13,988 nucleotides of DNA from Actinomycetota bacterium. Lineage in GTDB: Bacteria > Actinomycetota > Acidimicrobiia > Acidimicrobiales > Microtrichaceae. Of the stretch, positions 7,355 to 12,867 are shown one piece after another (within the stretch, counting starts at the first letter, position 1; every line of letters starts with the position of its first letter). The notes under the pieces were generated by a model, which did no database searches, was not told the origin of the DNA, and worked only from the letters and a program-made list of their open reading frames with translations. Both the position numbers and the translations under genes were made by a program. The DNA lies in assembly GCA_009700815.1 (NCBI GenBank), contig WLLG01000026.1, positions 1 to 13,988 on the forward strand. Direction: 5' to 3'.

Positions 7355-8317
7355 GTGGCACGGGTAGAGCGACTCCTAAATCTGGTGGCGGCATTGATCG
7401 ACACCACAACTCCGCTAACCGCGGAGCAAATCCGTATTCGAGTGCCTGGCTATTCAAACGCTGAGTCTGATCAGTCTGATGCTGCATTTCATAGGGCTTT
7501 TGAGCGTGATAAGGAGTCTCTCCGAGAAGTTGGGATCCCTATCGAGACAGTCGAGGTTCACCACTTCGAACAGCCACGTGCTGCTTACACCATCATTCGC
7601 GACAGCTATGAGTTGCCAGATCTTGGCCTCGAGCTCGAGGAGCTCGCAGCCCTGCACTTAGCAGCAACCATGATTCAAGCGGAGGGGCTTGACCCCGATG
7701 ATCTTGAAGAGGGGCTTCGCAAGCTCGGTGGACTTGCTTCGACTGCGGCTGCGAGCGCCGCCCCTGTCGGTGCAGTTCCCATGCCTCCACAACTCTTGAC
7801 GCTGTTCGCCTGCACCCTAGAGCGGCGTGTGGCCAGCTTTGAGTATGAAGGCGCCCCGCGACAGGTGCAGCCATATCGTCTGGAGTACCGGCGCGGGCAT
7901 TGGTACATGACTGGCTTCGACTTAGACCGCGATGCGCAGCGAAGCTTTCGACTCGACAGGCTGACAGGTCCAGTGGATTCCGGTGCAGCGGATTCCTACG
8001 CGTTGCCCGAAGTGATAGAAGGAGTGCTCCTTCGTCAGTGGGAGATAGGCGCTGGAGAAGTCACCTTAGCCAGAGTGCTGATTGACTCAGAGATCGCTCC
8101 CGCAGTGCTTGCAGAAGATCCAGACTTGCGAGTAGCTGAAACTCGAACTGACGGCTCGCTCGTGTTGGAACTTGATGTCCGAAATCCGGGTGGATTGAGG
8201 AGCTTCATGATGAATTTCCTTGACCGAGCCGAAATCTTGTCGCCTGTTGAGTTTCGTAACGACCTCGTTTCATGGCTAAGCAGCTTTGTCTCCTCCGAGG
8301 CTGAGAGGTCAGCGTGA
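7355..8317 (+). CDS. pafB: WYL-domain transcriptional regulator PafB
   Basis: PafB pairs with PafC to activate LexA/RecA-independent DNA-damage genes in mycobacteria. Despite the name, it is not a proteasome cofactor. The product has 320 residues. The N-terminal winged helix-turn-helix (about 3-70) begins VERLLNLVAALIDTTTPLTA and includes IRIRVPGY, typical of PafB. A linker follows, and then a WYL domain (about 145-205) with PYRLEYRRGHWYMTGFDLD and the basic ligand-binding segment RSFRLDRL. The C-terminal WCX-like region (about 225-315) includes FMMNFLDRAEIL and FRNDLVSWL. The GTG start places MARVERLLNL at the N-terminus as in homologues and lies 6 nt after a -10-like hexamer. The stop overlaps pafC (GTGA), as expected for two proteins that act as a heterodimer. 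Confidence 0.93.
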   Translation: MARVERLLNLVAALIDTTTPLTAEQIRIRVPGYSNAESDQSDAAFHRAFERDKESLREVGIPIETVEVHHFEQPRAAYTIIRDSYELPDLGLELEELAALHLAATMIQAEGLDPDDLEEGLRKLGGLASTAAASAAPVGAVPMPPQLLTLFACTLERRVASFEYEGAPRQVQPYRLEYRRGHWYMTGFDLDRDAQRSFRLDRLTGPVDSGAADSYALPEVIEGVLLRQWEIGAGEVTLARVLIDSEIAPAVLAEDPDLRVAETRTDGSLVLELDVRNPGGLRSFMMNFLDRAEILSPVEFRNDLVSWLSSFVSSEAERSA

Positions 8318-9267
8318 GTGGCATTACAGCGCCTGATCGGGTGCAGCGCATTCTGGCGGTCATTCCGTGGATTGTTCACAATCCTGGTACTCCTCTGAGT
8401 GAGATCGCTCAACGGTTCGGTCTCAGCAAAGAGGATCTCCGTAAGGACTTGGAACTTGTGTTCTATGGGGTTGGCCTCTACCCCTTCACTCCAGATGTCC
8501 TTGTCGAGGTGAGCTTCGAGAATGACTGCGTAACAATCAACTTGGCGGACTACTTTCACCGACCGGTTCGGCTGACGCACGAGGAAGCCCTCACGCTGCT
8601 AGCTGGTGGACGCGCCGTTCTGGGTCGAGATGGGTCAGATCCCGAAGGGGTCTTGCGTAGCGCAGTGCAGAAATTGTCGGCTGTTCTTGGTGAGGGCGAA
8701 GTGTCCGCTGTCGAGGTCGCCCTTGGACCAGCCGACCCGAGGATCCTTCAGGTGCTGCAACAGGCCGCAGAGGCGAGTTCGGTTCTAGCTCTGAGCTATT
8801 TCAGTTACGGCCGCGATCAGGCCACCGACCGAGAGGTTGATCCCTACAGCGTTCTCAGCCGAGAAGGTCATTGGTACCTGCTTGCCTATTGCCACCTGAT
8901 GGAAGCCGAGCGACTGTTCAGAGTGGATCGGGTCCAGAAAGCTGAGTTGACTGGTGATTCATTCGACCCACCAGATTTGATAAGCCAAGTTGGGGCCACG
9001 CTGTCTGGAACCTCGCGCTCTGTTGAGTTGATCGGCCCCGAGTCGATTTCTTGGGTAGCCGACGCCTACCCGTATGACGTCTTTGAGCAGAATCCGGACG
9101 GCACCGTGCGCTTAGTCCTGCCAGTTACTGCCACTCCGTGGTTGGAACGATTGTTGTTGCGCCTCGACCCGTCAACCGTGGCCACTGATGGTCTGTCGGG
9201 GGAGTCGTTGAACCGGGTTCGTTCTGCAGCAGCGCAAAGAATTCTGAATCGCTATCTCCCCAGATGA
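8314..9267 (+). CDS. pafC: WYL-domain transcriptional regulator PafC
   Basis: PafC is the partner of PafB; single-stranded DNA has been proposed as the signal sensed through the WYL domains. The product has 317 residues. The N-terminal HTH (about 6-65) begins APDRVQRILAVIPWIVHNPGTPLSE and contains IAQRFGLSKEDLRKDLELVF. The middle segment (LTHEEALTLLAGGRAVLG) is typical of the family. The WYL domain (about 145-215) contains YFSYGRDQATDREVDPYSVL, GHWYLLAYCH and the basic RLFRVDRV. The C-terminal region ends in LLLRLDPSTVATDG and AAAQRILNRYL. The start GTG 8314 overlaps the pafB stop and has AGAGG at 8304-8308, 5 nt upstream, so translation is coupled. No terminator is evident in the 75 nt before lepB. 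Confidence 0.93.
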   Translation: MSGITAPDRVQRILAVIPWIVHNPGTPLSEIAQRFGLSKEDLRKDLELVFYGVGLYPFTPDVLVEVSFENDCVTINLADYFHRPVRLTHEEALTLLAGGRAVLGRDGSDPEGVLRSAVQKLSAVLGEGEVSAVEVALGPADPRILQVLQQAAEASSVLALSYFSYGRDQATDREVDPYSVLSREGHWYLLAYCHLMEAERLFRVDRVQKAELTGDSFDPPDLISQVGATLSGTSRSVELIGPESISWVADAYPYDVFEQNPDGTVRLVLPVTATPWLERLLLRLDPSTVATDGLSGESLNRVRSAAAQRILNRYLPR

Positions 9268-9329
9268 CCCCGCTGGCCTGAAGATGTAATTCCTCAGCTC
9301 TGGCTGCTCTGAGACAAGGCTGTGGCCTG

Positions 9330-9335
9330 TAGCCT
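9330..9335 (+). promoter_or_regulatory. Probable -10 element of a leaderless lepB promoter
   Basis: TAGCCT (TANNNT) ends 7 nt before GTG 9343. The 11-nt string GCCTGTAGCCT (9325-9335) differs by one base from that before prcB, and the spacer length is the same. No ribosome site precedes the GTG. Confidence 0.5.
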
Positions 9336-9342
9336 GCTGCGG

Positions 9343-10026
9343 GTGACAGATCAACCGCTTGACTCCACGCCAGAGTCACCTACCGCTGCAGCTAGCGACC
9401 CAAGTTTGCAATCCACAGAAACACCAATTGCCGCAGTGGAGTTGCAGCCCGGATCGGCAGTGAATCGCAAGAGCATCGCACGGCGCCAGCGTGCGGCATC
9501 TCTGCGCAATCTTCTCGAGTGGGTTGCAGTCATTGTCGGCGCTGTGCTCGTAGCAGTCCTGATCAAGACCTTCCTAGTTCAGGCCTTTCGCATTCCCTCT
9601 GAATCGATGGTCCCTACGCTCGAAATCGGGGATCGTGTACTGGTGAACAAGCTGAGTTATCGAGCTCACGACATCAACCGCGGAGATGTCGTGGTGTTTA
9701 CTCGCCCCCCAGGATTGCCTGCCGGGCCGGGTGAGCCAGAGGACTTGATTAAGAGGGTCATCGGGGTACCCGGCGACACGGTTCAAGCCAAAGACGGGTC
9801 CATGTATGTCAATGGCAAGTTACTTGAGGAGCCATATCTGCCTCCCGGGACCTCTACGGTCAACCTTGATAAGCCCGTGACGCTCCAAGAAGGCCAAGCA
9901 TGGGTAATGGGGGATAATCGCAATAACTCTCAAGACAGTCGCGTGTTTGGGCCCATCGAAACCAGCACAGTCATTGGTCGTGCGTTTACCATTATGTGGC
10001 CGCCTGGCAGGATTGCCTCGCTGTAA
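9343..10026 (+). CDS. lepB: Signal peptidase I
   Basis: LepB is the membrane serine protease that removes signal peptides from exported preproteins on the outer face of the membrane. From GTG 9343 it has 227 residues. A disordered, acidic then basic cytoplasmic N-terminus (about 1-55) precedes one membrane segment (about 57-79, LLEWVAVIVGAVLVAVLIK). Next comes box B with nucleophile Ser88 (FRIPSESMVPTL), then RGDVVVF. The general base is Lys137 in DLIKRVIGVPGD. The GDNRNNSQDSR box lies near the C-terminus. All catalytic boxes are intact. An in-frame GTG at 9322 would add seven residues, but the -10-like hexamer at 9330-9335 would then lie within the gene, so 9343 is preferred. The stop codon abuts that of the convergent downstream gene. 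Placement after pafC differs from the mycobacterial order as I recall it. Confidence 0.94.
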   Translation: MTDQPLDSTPESPTAAASDPSLQSTETPIAAVELQPGSAVNRKSIARRQRAASLRNLLEWVAVIVGAVLVAVLIKTFLVQAFRIPSESMVPTLEIGDRVLVNKLSYRAHDINRGDVVVFTRPPGLPAGPGEPEDLIKRVIGVPGDTVQAKDGSMYVNGKLLEEPYLPPGTSTVNLDKPVTLQEGQAWVMGDNRNNSQDSRVFGPIETSTVIGRAFTIMWPPGRIASL

Positions 10027-10740
10027 CTACTCGCTCTCCTGTGTCGCCAAGTCGACCATGCGGTCAACGTGGTCACTGAACACCCCGTCAATACCCATCT
10101 GCAACAGGGCGCCGATTGTCCGCTCGTACTGTGCGTCCCAGCCAAGTGTGAACCGGGTAAACCTGTGAAACAACGTGACCTGCCCGGCACTCCACTCGCT
10201 GTGATGCAGATTCACGGCATCTATTCCAGCCTGGCGAAGTTGGGCTGCATGACGCTCTGCACCAAAACTCATGGCAGTGAGACGCGTGGAATGTACTAAC
10301 CGTGCAGGTCGGCTGAGTTCCCGCCATGATTCCAACAACTCCAAGTCAGGGTGACAGAGCCAGAGCTGTTCGCAGGCGCCAAAAGACCGAGCCACGCGGA
10401 GAACCTCTTGCGTGGCGTTTGGATCCTTGATGTCGAGAGAGAGCTCGTACTCGTGACCGCACTCCTCATACAGTTCCGCCAGGGAGGGAATATGCGGGGG
10501 TAGTTCTTGGCGATGTACAGATGAGATCGGTTTGCGCCGAAATGTGCCACCAACCACGCCGTCGTGGTCGAGCACAGCGACACCGTCAGCAGTAATCCAG
10601 ACGTCGCTCTCTAGGCCGGTTGCACCAAGTCGTAATCCGAGTGTGAATGCCTCAAGTGTGTTGTCCGGAGCGTGAGCCCGGGCACCACGATGGGCAAAAA
10701 GCACTGCCTCTGCCTCGAGAGTGGGATATTCAGGGTTCAT
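10027..10740 (-). CDS. Glycerophosphodiester phosphodiesterase family protein
   Basis: Members of this family hydrolyse glycerophosphodiesters to an alcohol and glycerol-3-phosphate using a metal-dependent TIM barrel. From ATG 10740 (minus strand) the product has 237 residues, normal for short cytoplasmic members. The first catalytic His is His17 in LFAHRGARAHAPDNT; the usual PENT is PDNT here. Glu44 and Asp46 in GLESDVWITADGVAVLDHDG are metal ligands and His59 is the second catalytic His. ELSLDIKDPN carries Asp where many members have a metal-binding Glu. The end IDGVFSDHVDRMVDL is typical. The frame is open upstream to 10992, but those 84 codons look non-coding and cross the divergent intergenic region, so ATG 10740 is chosen; I see no clear ribosome site. 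It is convergent with lepB, with no spacer. The exact substrate is unknown. Confidence 0.87.
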   Translation of the reverse strand: MNPEYPTLEAEAVLFAHRGARAHAPDNTLEAFTLGLRLGATGLESDVWITADGVAVLDHDGVVGGTFRRKPISSVHRQELPPHIPSLAELYEECGHEYELSLDIKDPNATQEVLRVARSFGACEQLWLCHPDLELLESWRELSRPARLVHSTRLTAMSFGAERHAAQLRQAGIDAVNLHHSEWSAGQVTLFHRFTRFTLGWDAQYERTIGALLQMGIDGVFSDHVDRMVDLATQESE

Positions 10741-10916
10741 CAGGATGAATATTGCCACTGAATGCAACGAATTAGGGCCATGTCGGTACCCACAGCACGG
10801 GTATCCAAGCCAAACAGGCCTTAACAGAGTAAAAAATTGAAAAGGTTGAGGGGAAAGTTCAACCCTGCCCCATATGCGGCCGATAGTAATCAGGTACGTG
10901 ACACAAGGAGACACTG
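10741..10916. promoter_or_regulatory. Divergent intergenic region with a short inverted repeat
   Basis: These 176 nt separate the minus-strand phosphodiesterase from the plus-strand CxxC protein and should hold both promoters. The stretch around 10820-10845 is AT-rich. An inverted repeat, GGTTGA (10844-10849) and TCAACC (10859-10864), flanks a 9-nt spacer and might be an operator or a small hairpin. I could not identify a convincing -35/-10 pair on either strand. Confidence 0.35.
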
Positions 10917-11246
10917 ATGGCACTGATTCGAGCAACCTGTAGCGACTGCGGCGACGTGGAACTGCGTTCCCGAGACCTTCGGGTTCGTACATGCATCGAC
11001 ACAGCCGAGGCTACGTACTTGTTCCGCTGCCCCGTCTGTCGAATGATCGAAGTTCGTGCGGCAGAGGACCACGTTGTTGACGTGCTACTCGCCGCAGGAG
11101 TGCAGTCAGAAGACTGGCTCCTACCAGCAGAACTCCACGAAGTACATCATGGAGAATCAATCGATCACGATGATGTTCTGGACTTTCATCACCTGCTGAG
11201 TACCCCCGACTGGTACACCACCTTGACCACCATGACAGACCGATAA
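10917..11246 (+). CDS. Small conserved-type protein with two CxxC motifs (zinc-ribbon-like)
   Basis: The product has 109 residues. Cys8/Cys11 (TCSDCGD) and Cys38/Cys41 (RCPVCRM) are spaced like a zinc ribbon, with an extra Cys26 between them. The Cys region (1-45) is followed by a short predicted helix (AEDHVVDVLLAAGV) and an acidic, His-rich tail (ELHEVHHGESIDHDDVLDFHHLL) of about 25 residues that could also bind metal. The start ATG 10917 has AAGGAGA at 10905-10911, 5 nt upstream, one of the best ribosome sites in the window. There is no signal peptide. I recognise no specific family with confidence; similar small CxxC proteins occur in actinobacteria. It is transcribed alone, with a terminator-like hairpin at 11261-11305 separating it from the tat genes. 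Confidence 0.75.
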   Translation: MALIRATCSDCGDVELRSRDLRVRTCIDTAEATYLFRCPVCRMIEVRAAEDHVVDVLLAAGVQSEDWLLPAELHEVHHGESIDHDDVLDFHHLLSTPDWYTTLTTMTDR

Positions 11247-11260
11247 CCGATTTTGCTCTC

Positions 11261-11305
11261 CGGGGCGTCCCGCTGCTTCTTGCCGGGACGTCCCGCTGTA
11301 TTTTT
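11261..11305 (+). terminator. Intrinsic terminator-like hairpin built from a direct repeat of palindromes
   Basis: Two near-identical blocks, CGGGGCGTCCCG (11261-11272) and CGGGACGTCCCG (11284-11295), are separated by 11 nt. In RNA the first pairs with the second over all 12 positions, with one G-U pair, and TTTTT follows at 11301-11305. The second block is itself a perfect palindrome, and the first deviates at one position. It lies 15 nt after the stop of the CxxC protein. Confidence 0.7.
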
Positions 11306-11359
11306 GACACTGGTTCAGTGGCGATTTCTGAAGGTTCCGATCTTGCGGGTTTCGCAGGG

Positions 11360-11365
11360 TATCTT
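11360..11365 (+). promoter_or_regulatory. Probable -10 element of a leaderless promoter for the tat cluster
   Basis: TATCTT (TANNNT) ends 6 nt before GTG 11372, just downstream of the terminator-like hairpin. There is no Shine-Dalgarno sequence before the GTG. This would drive the 64-aa membrane gene, tatB, tatC and helY. Confidence 0.55.
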
Positions 11366-11371
11366 TTCTAG

Positions 11372-11566
11372 GTGTTCGCTGTAGCTGTAACCCTTGCTGT
11401 GCTCGTTGCCTCGATGGCGCTGATCTATTTGGCAACGCAGAAACTGTCTCAAGCCAGCGAGGAACTGCGGGATTCGCAGTTTGTACCTGCAGTGCAAGTA
11501 GCCGAAGAGCTCAGGCATGCCTCAGACGAGTTGAGTTCCAAGGTGGATGAACGGATCAAGGGGTAG
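11372..11566 (+). CDS. Small single-pass membrane protein upstream of tatB
   Basis: The product has 64 residues. Residues about 2-21 (FAVAVTLAVLVASMALIYLA) form one membrane segment. The remainder (about 22-64) is charged and probably helical, with heptad-like spacing of hydrophobic residues (LSQASEELRD, VAEELRHASDELSSKVDERI). The layout, a short N-terminal membrane segment followed by an amphipathic helix, resembles TatA-type proteins, but the TatA FG hinge and conserved Lys residues are absent, so it is not called TatA. The start GTG 11372 follows a -10-like hexamer by 6 nt. The stop is 9 nt before tatB, indicating co-transcription. A role in Tat export is a guess from position and topology; it could equally be an unrelated membrane peptide. 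I do not recognise the family. Confidence 0.7.
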   Translation: MFAVAVTLAVLVASMALIYLATQKLSQASEELRDSQFVPAVQVAEELRHASDELSSKVDERIKG

Positions 11567-11575
11567 CGCGCAGCA

Positions 11576-12055
11576 ATGTTCAACGTGACAGGCGGCGAGT
11601 TGATCATCATCTTGGCGGTTGCTCTTGTCGTTCTTGGCCCGGAGCGCATTCCCGAGGTCGCGCGGAGCGCCGGTCGCATGATCAACAAAATCAAGACGAT
11701 GACAGAGGGGTTCAGCAGCGGGGTCTCGGACGTGATGGATGACCCGGCGATGAAGCCCTTTAAGGAACTCACTGAACTTGCAGCGAATCCGCGGCAGAAG
11801 CTGGCTGAGTACGCTCTCGAGGCGGAAGCCGAGGAGCGGGCCAAGAAAGAGGCTGCACGTCAAGCAGCCGATGAACCTGTTGCTACTGAGTTGGCCGAGG
11901 CCGAGTCAGAATCTGAAGCAGTTCCAGAGCATCTCTCGGAGCCCGAGACTGAGCCCGAGACTGAGCCGAAGACTGAGCCCGAGACTGAGCCGAAGCCGAA
12001 GCCGAAGCCGGAGCCGGAGCCGGAGCCTGAGGCAGTTGCGGTGCAGGACCCATGA
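11576..12055 (+). CDS. tatB: Sec-independent translocase subunit TatB-like, with EP/KP-rich tail
   Basis: TatB works with TatC to recognise twin-arginine signal peptides of folded proteins at the cytoplasmic membrane. The product has 159 residues. Residues 1-20 are the membrane segment with Glu8 (FNVTGGELIIILAVALVVL). The hinge Gly21-Pro22-Glu23 (LGPERIPEVARSAGR) is TatB-like, as TatA usually has FG followed by KLP. The amphipathic helix runs to about 45, then a helical, Glu/Ala-rich stretch to about 120. Residues 122-152 are an EPET, EPKT, EPKP and EPEP repeat. In Mycobacterium the Tat gene beside tatC is tatA, so a TatB-type protein here is different; with only one such protein it may serve as a bifunctional TatA/B. 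A weak AAGGGG at 11559-11564 is the only ribosome site, 11 nt upstream. The stop overlaps tatC (ATGA). Confidence 0.87.
   Translation: MFNVTGGELIIILAVALVVLGPERIPEVARSAGRMINKIKTMTEGFSSGVSDVMDDPAMKPFKELTELAANPRQKLAEYALEAEAEERAKKEAARQAADEPVATELAEAESESEAVPEHLSEPETEPETEPKTEPETEPKPKPKPEPEPEPEAVAVQDP
11939..12031 (+). repeat. In-frame short tandem repeats encoding an EP/KP tail
   Basis: About 93 nt of repeated 12-nt units (GAGCCCGAGACT and variants) pass into 6-nt units (GAGCCG, AAGCCG). They encode residues 122-152 of TatB, where Pro occupies every second position in the later part and Glu blocks precede and follow a Lys block. Such repeats change length easily by slippage. Confidence 0.85.
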
Positions 12056-12867
12056 GCAGACCGTCATGGTTCAAAGGGGCTGAGCGCGAGGGGGGCGATA
12101 TGACCCTGAGTGATCACCTGCGCGAGTTTCGCTACCGCTTGTTGATCTGCGTAGTTGCTGTGCTTGTAGCGATGCTGCCGGCCTGGTTCTTTTATAACTG
12201 GTTGCTCGATATTCTCAACGCCCCGTACTGCAATGCGCTGCGCGGCGTAGACCCTCTGTCTGATTGCAAGTTTCTGGTCACGAACTTGCTTGACCCGTTT
12301 TCCTTGAGACTAAAAGTCGCCGGATATGGCGGTCTCTTCCTAGCCTTGCCCATCATCCTCTGGCAGTTGTGGCGGTTCATTGCACCGGGTTTGTACAAGA
12401 AAGAACGACGCTATGCACTCGCATTCGTGCTGTCCTCCTTCTTCTTGTTCACAGCTGGAGCAATCGTGGCCTACTTCACCCTGAGCCAGGCCGTGAACTT
12501 TCTTGTTCGGGTTGGCGGACCAGAGATCGACATTCGATCGGGGCCGGTTGAGTTTGTCCGACTCTCGCTGTTCATGATGCTGGCATTCGGAACCGGCTTC
12601 TTATTCCCCGTGGTGCTGGTTGCTTTGCAGATGATTGGAGTCGTCTCTCCGCAGCAACTCTCCTCCTGGCGGCGACAGACTGTTCTGATCATTGTGATCC
12701 TTGCTGCAGCGATCACTCCCAGCGGTGACCCCATTTCTTTGGCGGCGCTAGCAATTCCGATGTACATCTTTTATGAGGTTGCAGTGGTGATCGGACGGGT
12801 GCTCGTGCGCCAGAAGAACAAGGGCGAGGAATCCTCATCCACGGAGTCGGACGAGGCAGCAGTCTGA
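12052..12867 (+). CDS. tatC: Sec-independent translocase subunit TatC
   Basis: TatC is the polytopic core of the twin-arginine translocon that binds the RR signal peptide. From ATG 12052 it has 271 residues. The conserved N-terminal MTLSDHLREFRYRL (residues 17-30) precedes six membrane segments, and family signatures include WQLWRFIAPGLYKKERR (about 104-120), the FxxGxxFxFP-like FGTGFLFPVV and the PSGDPISL loop near 225. A short charged tail follows. The start is uncertain. ATG 12052 makes an ATGA overlap with tatB but has only a weak AGGA 3 nt upstream, whereas ATG 12100 has a strong GAGGGGGG (12088-12095) 4 nt upstream and would give 255 residues beginning at MTLSDHLREF. Both keep the whole functional domain. 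The end of the gene overlaps the presumed CTG start of helY. Confidence 0.95.
   Translation: MSRPSWFKGAEREGGDMTLSDHLREFRYRLLICVVAVLVAMLPAWFFYNWLLDILNAPYCNALRGVDPLSDCKFLVTNLLDPFSLRLKVAGYGGLFLALPIILWQLWRFIAPGLYKKERRYALAFVLSSFFLFTAGAIVAYFTLSQAVNFLVRVGGPEIDIRSGPVEFVRLSLFMMLAFGTGFLFPVVLVALQMIGVVSPQQLSSWRRQTVLIIVILAAAITPSGDPISLAALAIPMYIFYEVAVVIGRVLVRQKNKGEESSSTESDEAAV
12088..12095 (+). promoter_or_regulatory. Purine-rich site pointing to an alternative tatC start
   Basis: GAGGGGGG lies 4 nt before the in-frame ATG 12100 and is a better match to the 16S rRNA tail than anything before ATG 12052. It may mark the main tatC start or a second one. Confidence 0.45.
12853..12856 (+). promoter_or_regulatory. 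Likely ribosome binding site for helY
   Basis: GAGG lies within the last codons of tatC, 7 nt before CTG 12864. It supports initiation at the CTG that overlaps the tatC stop. Confidence 0.4.

Noticed and set aside
7300..7355. PafBC-autoregulated (RecA-independent damage) promoter before pafB
   Set aside because: The expected TTGTCRGTG element is not present at the right distance from the TAAGAT hexamer.
9322..9342. GTG 9322 as lepB start
   Set aside because: It adds seven residues with no ribosome site at proper distance and would put the -10-like hexamer inside the gene.
10741..10992. 84-codon N-terminal extension of the phosphodiesterase frame
   Set aside because: The extension lacks family similarity, is rich in Cys, Arg and Pro in a non-coding manner, and would cover the promoter and start of the divergent CxxC gene. 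ATG 10740 fits the usual N-terminus.
11778..12083. Arg/Ser-rich frame overlapping tatB
   Set aside because: The RSRSRS pattern is simply the alternate-frame reading of the EP/KP repeat in tatB.
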